A stretch of DNA of 64,000 nucleotides, taken from positions 2,356,117 through 2,420,116 of the forward strand of contig NZ_LN884299.1 in NCBI RefSeq assembly GCF_001403875.1, read 5' to 3'. Both the position numbers and the translations under genes were made by a program. Positions 19,201 to 27,400 of the stretch are shown here, piece by piece. The notes beneath the pieces were generated by a model that saw only the letters and a list, made by a program, of their open reading frames with translations, was not told the DNA's origin and searched no databases. Within the stretch, counting starts at the first letter, position 1; the number at the start of each line of letters is the position of its first letter. Source of the stretch: Paenibacillus ihumii (GTDB taxonomy: Bacteria; Bacillota; Bacilli; Paenibacillales; Paenibacillaceae).

Positions 19201-22200
19201 AGGCATCCAGCGGGATACGCTGCCCCGCGAAGCCCAGACCTTCCGGCCAGCCGGAGGCGCTCAGCAGCCAGTTGCTCCCGCTGTCCTCCAGCATATAGCT
19301 GATCCGCTCCAGCGGGTACTGCGGATCGATCGGCAGGTAGGCCCCGCCCGCCTTCAGGATGCCCAGAATGCCCGCCGCCATCTCCAGGGAGCGCTCCGCC
19401 ATAATTCCGACCACCTGCTCGGGGCCAACGCCCTGCGCTTTCAGCTGCCGGGCGATTCGGTTCGCCCGCAGGTTCAGCTCCGCATAAGTCCACTCCCGCT
19501 CGCCATCCGATACCGCGATGTCCCCGCCTCGAATCGCCACCTGCTCCTCGAACAACTGACTGATCGTCCGCTCCCGCGGATAGGCGGTGTCCGTCATACT
19601 GAAACGTTGCAGAAGCTCCTTTTCTTCAGCAGTCATCATATCGATATCCGACAGCAAGATCTCACAATCATCTGCAATCTGGCTCAGAATGTTCTTGAAG
19701 TGCTCCATCATGCGGAGCATCGTTGCAGGCATATAGAGATTCTTGCTGTATTCAAGGTCAAAGCTCAAGCTATGCTCCAGCTCAAACACCTGCAGCGTAA
19801 GATCAACCTTTGCTACCTTATACTCCAGAGGCCGAACTGTGATTGACAGATCAGAAGCCGATTCTCCGGCCCGATTCGGATGCTGATAAGCGAACATCGT
19901 ATCGAACAATGGATTCCGGCTCGGGTCCCGCCGCAGCGCCAGTTTATCCACCAGCTCTTCGAAGGAGTAATTCTGATGCTCCTGGGCTCCCAGTACCGTC
20001 TGTTTGACTTCTTCCAGAAATCCCTTGAACGTCTTGCTTCCTTGCGGGTAGCTGCGCAGCGCCAGTGTGTTCACAAACATGCCAATGACCCGCTCTGTCT
20101 CCGGGCGGGTTCTGCCTGCAATGGGTGTACCGGTAATCAGGTCTTCCTGGCCCGTATACTTATGCAGCAGCACATTATAGGCAGCCAGCATGGTCATATA
20201 CAGGGTTGTTCCCTGTCTCCTGCTTAATTCCCTCAGCTTCTGTGTCAGCTCGCCCTCAATTTCAAATGTCAGCCGCTCTCCTTCAAACTGCTGTACTGCA
20301 GCCCTCGGCTTATCAGACGCCAGCTCCAGCACTGGAAGCTCGCCGGACAGCTCCTGCAGCCAGTAGGCCTCCTGCTTCGCATACCACGCCTCGCTGCGCT
20401 GTTCCTGCTGCCAGACTGCATAGTCCTTGTACTGGATTGCCAGCTCCGGCAGACTCTCTCCTTCATACAGACTCATCCATTCGCTAAGCAGCACATTCAT
20501 CGATACCGCATCGGCGATAATGTGATGCATGTCCAGCAGCAGCAAATGGCGCTCTTCGCCCAGCTTCAGCAGCTCCGCCCGTACAAGCGGCGCTTCGCTT
20601 AGCTTGAACGGCTGAATGAAGGCTGCGGCTCTTGCAGCTGCTTCCTGCTCGCTGACAACCGCCTGCTTCAAGCCAAACCCTGCCAGCCGCTGGATCTGTT
20701 CGTATGTTTGTACCCGCTGAACCAGCTCTCCCTCTATGAGTTCAAAGGTGGTTCGCAGGCTTTCATGACGCCGGATCAGCTCTATCAGCGCCCGCTCCAA
20801 GCGGCCTGCATCCAGCGAGCCGGCAATTTCCAGCGCTTGCGGGATATTGTAGCTCAGCTCCGCGCCCTCCAGTTGACTGATCGCGTACAGACGCTTTTGC
20901 GCTGATGACGCCGGATAATATTCACGGTGCTCAACTGGGGCAATCGCTTCATAGACCGCTTGCTCTGCTCCGGCCAGATGCGCTGCAAGCTGCCGTACTG
21001 TAGGATAGCGGAACAAATCACGCAGCGGAAGCTCTCTGCCCAGTTCGGTCTGAATGCGGGCGGCCAGCATAGTTACCTTTAGCGAATGGCCGCCCCGCTC
21101 GAAAAAGTCATCGTCGATTCCGAGCCGCTGCACGCCAAGCACTTCCTGCCATAGCTCCACTAGAGTCGTCTCCAGCTCGCTCTCCGGCGCTGCATAGACC
21201 GATGTAACGGCCCGCGTCCAGTCCGGCTGCGGCAGACTCCGCCGGTCCACCTTGCCGTTTGCATTAAGCGGCAGCTCCTCCAGTTGGATGAAGAAGGAGG
21301 GGACCATATAGCTTGGCAGCACATCACCTAGCCGCTGGGTCAGCTCCGCAGCAGATATTGGACTTGAAGCAGTGTAATAGCCGCATAGGCAGGCCTCTCC
21401 GCCAGCGGCGTGTTCAGCCGCTCCATCTTCCGCCCCTTGCGTCGTTGGGGACGGCTGCATGTGATGTACCAGCACGTAGGCTTCCTTGATCTCCTCCTGC
21501 GCCAGCATCGCCTGCGCAATCTCCCCCGGCTCGATCCGGTGGCCGCGGATTTTCACCTGCTCATCGAGCCGGCCCAGATATTCGATCGTTCCCTCCGCCG
21601 TCCAGCGCGCCAGATCCCCTGTACGGTACATCCGCTCGCCTGGCCGGAACGGGCTCTCTACGAATTTCTCCCTCGTCAGCTCCTCCCGGTTCAGGTACCC
21701 CCGCGCCAATCCGGCCCCGCTGATGCACAGCTCGCCCGGCACGCCGATCGGAAGCAGCCGATTATCCGAACCTAGGATGTAGACACTGTGGTTCGCAATC
21801 GGCCGGCCAATGGCTATATTCGCGGACAAAGCGGTGACGTCTTGGCTCGTTGTCACCACGGTATTCTCCGTCGGCCCGTAGTTGTTAACCAGCAGATAAC
21901 GCTGTTTTTGGAATCGGTTCAGCTTGTCGCCGCCTGTCAGCAGCACCCGCAGCGAACGGTTGTCCAGCTGCATGAATTGCTCGCACAGCGGTGTCGGCAG
22001 GAAGCTGATCGTGATCCCTTCCCGCTCATAATAGGCATTCAGCGCATGGATATCGGTCCGGGTCGCTTCATCGATCATATGGAGCGCCGCTCCGCTGATC
22101 AGATAAGGGAAGATCTCCCAGACCGATGCGTCGAAGCCAAACCCCGCCAGCTTCGTGCTCCGGTCGCTCTCCCGCACCGCAAATTTCTGCTGATGCCATA

Positions 22201-24229
22201 CCGACAGGTTGACCAGCGAACGATGCTCTACCAGTACTCCTTTGGGCTGGCCGGTGGAGCCTGACGTGTAGATGACATAAGCCAGCTGCCCGGCGTTCAT
22301 GTCCTCCAGCGCAAGCTCGCTTCCGTCGCCCTGGTACAGCCCTTCCTCCTCCAAATCGAGAATATCTCCCGTGAACGAGGATAGCCCAAGCTGTTCTCCG
22401 AGCGAGGCCGAGGCCAGCCCAGGCCGTTCTCCGGTCGAGGCGGAAGCCTGCCCTTGCGGCTTTCCGAGGGGGGCGGAAGTCGGCCCTTCCGGCTCTCCCG
22501 CAGCCGAAGACGCCAGCAGCAGCCGGGCTCCGCTGTCCTCCAGCATGTACCGGATGCGTTCGCCCGGATACTGCGGATCGATCGGCAAGTAGGCCCCGCC
22601 TGCCTTCAGAATGCCCAGGATGCCTGCGATCATCTCCAGCGAAGGCCGGGCCAGGATGCCGACAATTTGCTCCGGCCCTACGCCCCGCTCTCTCAGCTCA
22701 CGCGCCAAGCTGTTGGCCCGTGCATTCAACTCCCCGTATGTCCAGCTCTGTTCCCCGGCCACTACGGCTGTCTGCTCCGGCCGAACCTGTGCTTGCTCTG
22801 CAAACAGCTCCTCAATCCGCTTCTCCTGGGGATAAGCGGCCTCCGTCGCATTAAACTCATACAGCAACTGCTCCTGTTCCCTGGGCGTCACAATATCGAT
22901 ATCATGTACAAGGATATTCGGATCATTGGCCAATGTATTTGCCAAGTGAATGAAATGGCTGCCGACCCGTTCAATCGTATCCCGCTCGAAAATCCGCCCG
23001 TCATAGCTGATCTGAACTATGAATTGCTCTCCAGGCTGGACCATTACAGTCAATGGATAATTGGTTTGTTCGAACACCTCGGCCTTAGTGAAGCGCAGCT
23101 CCCGGCTGTCGCGATCTGCTGGCTCCTCTGCTTCCAGGCGATTCGAGAAATTTTGAAACGAAACAATATGATCAAACAGCCCTTGCTTCATTTCAGAATT
23201 AGCTTGAATATCCGCTAATGATGCATAGCCATATTTTTCACCCCGAAGAAGGGTCTGTTGAACCTGGGCCAGCAGCTCCGGGAACCTCTGCCCTTGCCGG
23301 GAGGTGATGCGCAATGGAATAGTATTAATAAACAAGCCGACCATGCCTTCAATGCCCTCCACTTCCGGGGGGCGTCCGGAAATAACGGTTCCAATTACAA
23401 CATCCTGTGTAAGACTGTACTGTTGAAGCAAAATTCCCCACATGGCCAGAAACACATGGTTTAATGTGACCTGGTTTCTGATCGCGATCTGCGAAAGCTC
23501 GGCTGTCAGCCCGGCTCCCAGCGTAACCAAAGATTGCTGCCTGTCATAGTCTTCCTTACTATCAGAACGGAAATGGCTCCTTGGAATGGAGACTCGTTCT
23601 GCGTAGCCGCTAAGGTTTCGCTGCCAATACATCAATGCTTCCTCTTCATCCTGCTTTTCCAGCCATTCCAGATAGCCGCGATTCGATGGGACAGGATCCA
23701 GCTGTACCCTCTGCTTTGTACTGCTTTGCTTATACAGCTTCAGCAAATCCTCCATAATGATGCCAAGGCACCAGCCATCCATCAAAATATGGTGATTACT
23801 CAAAACAATCTTATGGCGGCTCTCCGAAATCTTAAATACGGCAGCGCGTATAAGCAGATCTGACTGCAAATTAAATCCGGTCTTGCGGTCTTGGTATGTA
23901 AACTGCTCCAGACAAGCCTCTTGCTCCTGTTCCTTCATAGCAGAGATATCTTCGTAGTAAACGGTCGCTTTTCGTTCCACAAGAACGACCTGCAGCGGCG
24001 TATCCATTTCTTCATATAGAAATACCGTCCGCAAGATGTCATGCCTCTCAATTAATTGGTTGAAGCTCGTCTCAAAGGCCGCGATGTCAAACGAACCTTC
24101 AGCAGTCAAAACCATCTGTTCAAAGTACTGCTGCGAAGCCGGCTCCAGCCTATGATGAAACAACATTCCTTTTTGCATGGGAGATAAAGGCTGAATCATC
24201 TTGATGTCCAGATTAGGCACTTTATTCAC
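13262..24229 (-). CDS. NRPS-3: C-A(Leu)-T-C-A(Val)-T-C-A(Y)-T-E (E motif altered)
   Basis: A 3655-residue, three-module synthetase. Rough layout: C 1-455, A from 470, T near 1046; C, A from 1556, T near 2104; C, A from 2611, T near 3137; E 3190-3640. Codes read by eye: DAWFLGNVVK (Leu), DAFWIGGTFK (Val) and DVEQIGHVDK (no match I can name; acidic residues at positions 239 and 331 hint at a polar or basic substrate). The first A domain carries a four-unit 11-residue repeat in the loop between motifs A2 and A3. The second and third C domains read HHIIADA and HHIISDA instead of HHxxxDG. The E domain reads H3316-Q3317-LVIDG: the second His of HHxxxDG is Gln. The start is GTG 24229, or GTG 24220, which is better spaced from the AAGGGAA site. 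The tail (MTMEELEDITALLESLK) is a likely docking segment. Confidence 0.95.
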   Translation of the reverse strand: MNKVPNLDIKMIQPLSPMQKGMLFHHRLEPASQQYFEQMVLTAEGSFDIAAFETSFNQLIERHDILRTVFLYEEMDTPLQVVLVERKATVYYEDISAMKEQEQEACLEQFTYQDRKTGFNLQSDLLIRAAVFKISESRHKIVLSNHHILMDGWCLGIIMEDLLKLYKQSSTKQRVQLDPVPSNRGYLEWLEKQDEEEALMYWQRNLSGYAERVSIPRSHFRSDSKEDYDRQQSLVTLGAGLTAELSQIAIRNQVTLNHVFLAMWGILLQQYSLTQDVVIGTVISGRPPEVEGIEGMVGLFINTIPLRITSRQGQRFPELLAQVQQTLLRGEKYGYASLADIQANSEMKQGLFDHIVSFQNFSNRLEAEEPADRDSRELRFTKAEVFEQTNYPLTVMVQPGEQFIVQISYDGRIFERDTIERVGSHFIHLANTLANDPNILVHDIDIVTPREQEQLLYEFNATEAAYPQEKRIEELFAEQAQVRPEQTAVVAGEQSWTYGELNARANSLARELRERGVGPEQIVGILARPSLEMIAGILGILKAGGAYLPIDPQYPGERIRYMLEDSGARLLLASSAAGEPEGPTSAPLGKPQGQASASTGERPGLASASLGEQLGLSSFTGDILDLEEEGLYQGDGSELALEDMNAGQLAYVIYTSGSTGQPKGVLVEHRSLVNLSVWHQQKFAVRESDRSTKLAGFGFDASVWEIFPYLISGAALHMIDEATRTDIHALNAYYEREGITISFLPTPLCEQFMQLDNRSLRVLLTGGDKLNRFQKQRYLLVNNYGPTENTVVTTSQDVTALSANIAIGRPIANHSVYILGSDNRLLPIGVPGELCISGAGLARGYLNREELTREKFVESPFRPGERMYRTGDLARWTAEGTIEYLGRLDEQVKIRGHRIEPGEIAQAMLAQEEIKEAYVLVHHMQPSPTTQGAEDGAAEHAAGGEACLCGYYTASSPISAAELTQRLGDVLPSYMVPSFFIQLEELPLNANGKVDRRSLPQPDWTRAVTSVYAAPESELETTLVELWQEVLGVQRLGIDDDFFERGGHSLKVTMLAARIQTELGRELPLRDLFRYPTVRQLAAHLAGAEQAVYEAIAPVEHREYYPASSAQKRLYAISQLEGAELSYNIPQALEIAGSLDAGRLERALIELIRRHESLRTTFELIEGELVQRVQTYEQIQRLAGFGLKQAVVSEQEAAARAAAFIQPFKLSEAPLVRAELLKLGEERHLLLLDMHHIIADAVSMNVLLSEWMSLYEGESLPELAIQYKDYAVWQQEQRSEAWYAKQEAYWLQELSGELPVLELASDKPRAAVQQFEGERLTFEIEGELTQKLRELSRRQGTTLYMTMLAAYNVLLHKYTGQEDLITGTPIAGRTRPETERVIGMFVNTLALRSYPQGSKTFKGFLEEVKQTVLGAQEHQNYSFEELVDKLALRRDPSRNPLFDTMFAYQHPNRAGESASDLSITVRPLEYKVAKVDLTLQVFELEHSLSFDLEYSKNLYMPATMLRMMEHFKNILSQIADDCEILLSDIDMMTAEEKELLQRFSMTDTAYPRERTISQLFEEQVAIRGGDIAVSDGEREWTYAELNLRANRIARQLKAQGVGPEQVVGIMAERSLEMAAGILGILKAGGAYLPIDPQYPLERISYMLEDSGSNWLLSASGWPEGLGFAGQRIPLDASLLEQGEGENLPAAHRPEQLAYIIYTSGSTGQPKGVMIEQRSVVRLVKATNYVTFEPEDRLLQTGSLAFDASTFELWGALLNGLQLHLAPQETLLSPGELKRVIRERGITLLWLTSSLFNQLSQADVELFRGVRQLIVGGEALSPAHIEAVRQAHPGLKLVNGYGPTENTTFSTYYVIDKKHRESIPIGQPISNTTVYIVDGYQRLQPIGVPGELCGGGEGLARGYLNREELTKEKFVESPFRPGERMYRTGDLARWTAEGTIEYLGRIDEQVKIRGHRIEPGEITQAMLAQEEIKEAYVLVHHMQPSLASQGAEGGSAAHAASGEACLCGYYTAASPISAAELTQRLGDMLPSYMVPSFFIQLDELPLNANGKVDRRSLPQPDWARAVTSVYAAPESELETALVELWQEVLGVQRLGIDDDFFERGGHSLKATMLISRIGRKLGREVTIRDIFRHPTVRQLACYLAGAEQFVYERIPSIQEREYYPASSAQKRLYAISQLEGAELSYNIPQMLEITGQLDSSRLEQALHQLIRRHDSLRTSFELIENELVQQVQAYEQLPGLSLQPETVSEQEAAERAKSFIRPFKLNEAPLLRVQLLKLHPERHLLLLDMHHIISDAVSVNVLLEEWMSLYDGASLPEQAIQYKDYAVWQQEQRQQERYAKQEAYWLQELAGELPVLALATDKPRPPVQQFEGDRLTFEIGWELTQQLREWSAEQGTTLYMTLLAAYYVLLHKYTGQEDLIVGTPIAGRTRPELERTIGMFVNTLALRSCPQGGKAFADFLQEVKQTVLGAQEHQEYPFEEVVEKLALRRDRSRNPLFDVMFSVQNGERSASPAGGLSVRPYEYDFPFSKFDLTLDTVETENILRFEWEFRTDLFERHTIQRMAHHFTTVLNTVMKSSSILISDIELLTPEEKDQLLYTFNDTSAYYPKEKLIHQLFEERVKERPEQIAVVAGERSWTYRELNEHANNLAVKLRALGAGPDRVIGLMAERSFAMAAGILGILKSGSAYLPIDPQYPQARKAYMLEDSGAFVLLAPSRLVDFPYTGRLVDLEAEDVYQGDGSNLSVEQSSKQLACIIYTSGSTGTPKGVQIEHHSIVNLSTWFHSAYNLTENYNVLQMTNFSFDVVIEEILGSLLNGATVHLPDTFTILQPMELVHYIRTHHIHVAQFVPATLRELLLPAERIPSLQVVICGGEKLEQTLAARIIEKGYRLFNHYGPTETTVDALRYPCSKEDSQMYLGRPIANVQVYITNKAGQLQPIGVPGELCISGAGLARGYLNREELTKEKFVANPFRPGERMYRTGDLARWTPEGTVEYLGRIDEQVKIRGHRIELGEITHQLLQLDQVRDAAVLTRQDPAGESILCAYLLTDSEADLSQWRRQLAQKLPGYMIPHHFVRLEQFPLTPNGKIDYKALPEPELHPADMEGKPPGNEMEALLVQVWKEVLGLAAVGVDDNFFERGGDSIKAVQIAARLHQQRLKLEVKHLFQYPTIEELSGYVKPLTAAASQEAVEGDVRFTPIQAWFMGQDFAEKQHWNQAFMLYREAGFEVKLVEASFRAILTHHDALRMVYLEEAGGIRQYNRGPDAEAVELTVQEWTGEAGAGLAAEVNRLQQELKLQTGPLVQLGLFHLPEGDHLLIVAHQLVIDGISWRILLEDFETGYRQASEGRDIRLPEKSHSFQAWAEELERYANSKALLREKAYWSRTALETVPVLPQDGQAAVRRWGNAETVSAELDEQQTKQLLQEVHTAFKTEMNDVLLAALSLAIGEWSGHGRVPVQLEGHGREEILEGINISRTIGWFTTEYPVVLEVEQQQGLSYHLKQTKETLRRVPSKGIGYGVLKYMTSAEHKEDLQFGAEPAISFNYLGQFDTSGSDGAGALFELSPLPTGQSISPSAPRSQALDITGAVTGGRLRIDLTYDREEYERQTMEQLAARYKEALLELIAHCLSRESTDVTPSDLGDQEMTMEELEDITALLESLK
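13329..15427 (-). repeat. 2.1-kb near-identical block (A C-terminal part-T-E), partner 24531-26629
   Basis: The end of NRPS-3 and the end of NRPS-2 match at a constant offset of 11,202 bp with scattered substitutions and no visible indel. It covers the adenylation C-terminal subdomain, carrier and epimerization domain. One substitution creates the catalytic His-to-Gln difference. Homology stops sharply inside the adenylation domain. Confidence 0.88.
17913..19590 (-). repeat. 1.7-kb near-identical block (Val A-T), partner 35649-37326
   Basis: The Val adenylation domain and carrier of NRPS-3 module 2 and NRPS-2 module 1 match at a constant offset of 17,736 bp with very few substitutions, which indicates recent duplication or gene conversion. 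Confidence 0.88.
21084..22880 (-). repeat. 1.8-kb near-identical block (Leu A-T), partners 32385-34181 and 26623-27758
   Basis: The Leu adenylation domain of NRPS-3 module 1 matches NRPS-2 module 2 over its full length (offset 11,301) and NRPS-2 module 4 over the N-terminal core only (offset 4,878), without visible indels. Confidence 0.88.
22367..22498 (-). repeat. 33-bp coding minisatellite in the NRPS-3 Leu adenylation domain
   Basis: Four 11-residue units (22498-22466, 22465-22433, 22432-22400, 22399-22367), loosely GExxGxxSAxx, sit between adenylation motifs A2 and A3. The last unit grades into the normal loop. The Leu A domain of NRPS-4, which has the same specificity code, lacks the expansion. 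Confidence 0.85.
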
Positions 24230-24457
24230 TTCCCTTGATTTATTGAGGAGGCCAGTCAGCAGCAGGCTGCTGCTCTATGGCTTGCTGATCAACAGCTTGC
24301 ATCCGGCTGCTGCTGCCTTCCCCTGTTATCTTTTCTTCACGAAAACAATCCCCTATTTTAAGGAAGATATCGAACCGGGATGCTCCTTCGGCTCACCCCG
24401 GTTCACATTCTTGCCTGTAGCAGCCCTCTTGGCTTGCATAGTTATAATTTAGACAGC
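24230..24457 (-). other. 228-bp spacer between NRPS-2 and NRPS-3 with a hairpin
   Basis: This is the largest gap inside the NRPS operon, where other junctions are 13 to 65 bp or overlap. It contains an 8-bp perfect inverted repeat GAACCGGG/CCCGGTTC (24372-24379 and 24397-24404) with a 17-base loop and no U-tract. It could be an RNA processing or stability element, a LoaP-sensitive pause, or a relic of recombination. No credible gene is seen on either strand. Confidence 0.55.
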
Positions 24458-27400
24458 CTATACCTTGATTTTCAGCTTCAATAATGAGTTCACCTTATCC
24501 AGCTGTTCCAAAGACAATTGGTTATATCCCAAATCACTTGGTGTGACATCGGTGCTCTCCCGGCTCAGACAGTGCGCGATCAGCTCCAGCAGCGTCTCCT
24601 TATATCGTGCAGCCAGCTGCTCCATCGTCTGGCGTTCATATTCCTCACGGTCATAGGTCAGATGGATCCGAAGCCTGCCTCCGGTCACCGCTCCCGTTAC
24701 ATCCAGTGCCTGGCTTCTTGGCGCGGACGGGCTGATCGGTTGTCCGGTCGGCAGCGGCGACAGTTCAAACAGGGCATCGTTCCTATCGCTCCCGCTGGAG
24801 TCAAACTGGCCCAGATAGTTAAAGCTGATAGCCGGTTCTGCGCCAAACTGGAGATCCTCCTTATGCTCTGCGGAGGTCATGTACTTCAGAACCCCATAAC
24901 CGATCCCCTTGCTTGGCACCCGGCGCAGCGTCTCCTTCGTCTGCTTCAGGTGGTATGACAGCCCTTGCTGCTGCTCCACCTCCAGCACCACTGGATACAC
25001 CGTCGTAAACCAGCCGATCGTCCGGCTGATATTGATTCCTTCCAGAATCTCCTCCCGGCCATGTCCTTCCAGCTGAACCGGCACCCTGCCGTGACCGCTC
25101 CACTCCCCGATCGCCAGGCTTAGCGCCGCCAGCAGCACATCATTCATCTCCGTCTTGAATGCGGTGTGCACCTCCTGGAGCAGCTGCTTCGTCTGCTGCT
25201 CATCCAGCTCTGCGCTCACCGTCTCGGCATTTCCCCAGCGTCTCACCGCAGCCTGGCCATCCTGCGGCAGCACAGGGACCGTCTCTAATGCTGTACGGCT
25301 CCAGTAGGCCTTCTCCCGGAGCAGCGCCTTGCTGTTCGCATAGCGCTCAAGCTCCTCTGCCCAGGCTTGGAACGAATGGCTCTTCTCCGGCAGCCGGATG
25401 TCACTTCCCTCGCTGGCCTGGCGATAGCCCGTCTCAAAGTCCTCCAGGAGGATGCGCCAGGAGATGCCGTCCATGACCAGATGATGCGCCACAATCAGCA
25501 GATGGTCTCCCTCTGGCAGATGGAATAGCCCCAGTTGAACGAGCGGTCCGGTCTGAAGCTTCAGCTCCTGCTGCAGCCGGTTCACCTCGGCCGCAAGCCC
25601 CGCACCGGCTTCACCCGTCCATTCCTGTACGGTCAGCTCGACCGCTTCGGCGTCCGGGCCCCGATTGTATTGCCGGATGCCCCCGGCTTCCTCCAGGTAG
25701 ACCATGCGCAGCGCATCATGATGGGTGAGGATCGCCCGGAAGCTTGCTTCCACCAGCTTCACCTCAAAGCCCGCCTCGCGGTACAGCATAAAGGCCTGGT
25801 TCCAGTGCTGCTTCTCCGCGAAGCCCTGCCCCATGAACCATGCCTGAATCGGGGTGAACCGCACGTCTCCCTCAACCGCCTCCTGGCTGGCTGCTGCCGT
25901 CAACGGCTTCACATAGCCGCTCAGCTCCTCGATGGTCGGGTACTGGAACAGATGCTTGACCTCCAGCTTCAGCCGCTGCTGATGCAGGCGCGCCGCAATC
26001 TGTACCGCCTTGATCGAGTCCCCGCCCCGTTCAAAGAAGTTGTCGTCAACGCCGACGGCCGCAAGCCCCAGCACCTCCTTCCAGACCTGGACCAAGAGCG
26101 CCTCCATTTCATTGCCCGGCGGCTTGCCTTCCATGTCCGCCGGATGAAGCTCCGGCTCCGGCAGCGCCTTGTAATCGATCTTGCCGTTGGGCGTCAGCGG
26201 GAACTGCTCCAGTCTGATAAAATGGTGCGGAATCATATACCCCGGCAGCTTCTGAGCCAATTGACGCCGCCACTGCGAGATGTCCGCCTCGCCGCCGGTC
26301 AGGAGATAGGCGCACAAAATACTTTCTCCCGCCGGATCTTGACGCGTCAGCACGGCAGCATCGCGCACCTGATCAAGCTGCAGCAGCTGATGTGTAATCT
26401 CCCCCAGCTCGATCCGGTGGCCGCGGATTTTCACCTGCTCGTCGATCCGGCCCAGATATTCGACCGTTCCCTCCGGCGTCCAGCGCGCTAAATCTCCTGT
26501 ACGATACATCCGCTCGCCTGGCCGGAACGGATTGGCTACGAATTTCTCCTTCGTCAATTCCTCCCGGTTCAGGTAACCCCGCGCCAATCCGGCGCCGCTG
26601 ATGCACAGCTCGCCCGGCACGCCGATCGGAAGCAGCCGATTATCCGAACCTAGGATGTAGACACTGTGGTTCGCAATCGGCCGGCCAATGGCGATATTCG
26701 CGGACAAAGCGGTAACGTCCTGACTCGTTGTCACCACGGTATTCTCCGTCGGCCCGTAGTTGTTAACCAGCAAATAACGCTGCTTTTGGAAACGATTCAG
26801 CTTGTCGCCGCCTGTCAGCAGCACCCGCAGCGAACGGTTGTCCAGCTGCATGAATTGCTCGCACAACGGTGTAGGCAGGAAACTGATCGTGATCCCTTCA
26901 CGCTCATAATAGGCATTTAGCGCATGGATATCGGTCCGGGTCGCTTCGTCGATCATATGGAGCGCCGCTCCGCTGATCAGATAAGGGAAGATCTCCCAGA
27001 CCGATGCGTCGAAGCCAAACCCCGCCAGCTTCGTGCTCCGGTCGCTCTCCCGCACCGCAAACCGCTGCTGATGCCATACCGACAGGTTAACCAGCGAACG
27101 ATGCTCGACCAGTACTCCTTTGGGCTGGCCGGTGGAGCCTGACGTGTAGATGACATAGGCCAGCTGCCCGGCGTTCATGTCCTCCAGCGCAAGCTCGCTT
27201 CCGTCGCCCTGGTACAGCCCTTCCTCCTCCAAATCGAGAATATCTCCGGTGAACGAGGATAGCCCAAGCTGTTCTCCGAGCGAGGCCGAAACCAGCCCAG
27301 ACCGTTCTCCGGTCGAGGCGGAAGCCGGCCCTTGCGGCTTTCCGAGGGGGGCGGAAGTCGCCCCTTCCGGCTCTCCCGCAGCCGAAGACGCCAGCAGCAG

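Noticed and set aside
22367..22498. Inserted domain (for example a methyltransferase) in the Leu adenylation domains
   Set aside because: The extra segment is only about 40 residues of simple 11-residue repeats and lies between motifs A2 and A3, not in the A8-A9 site of methyltransferase insertions.
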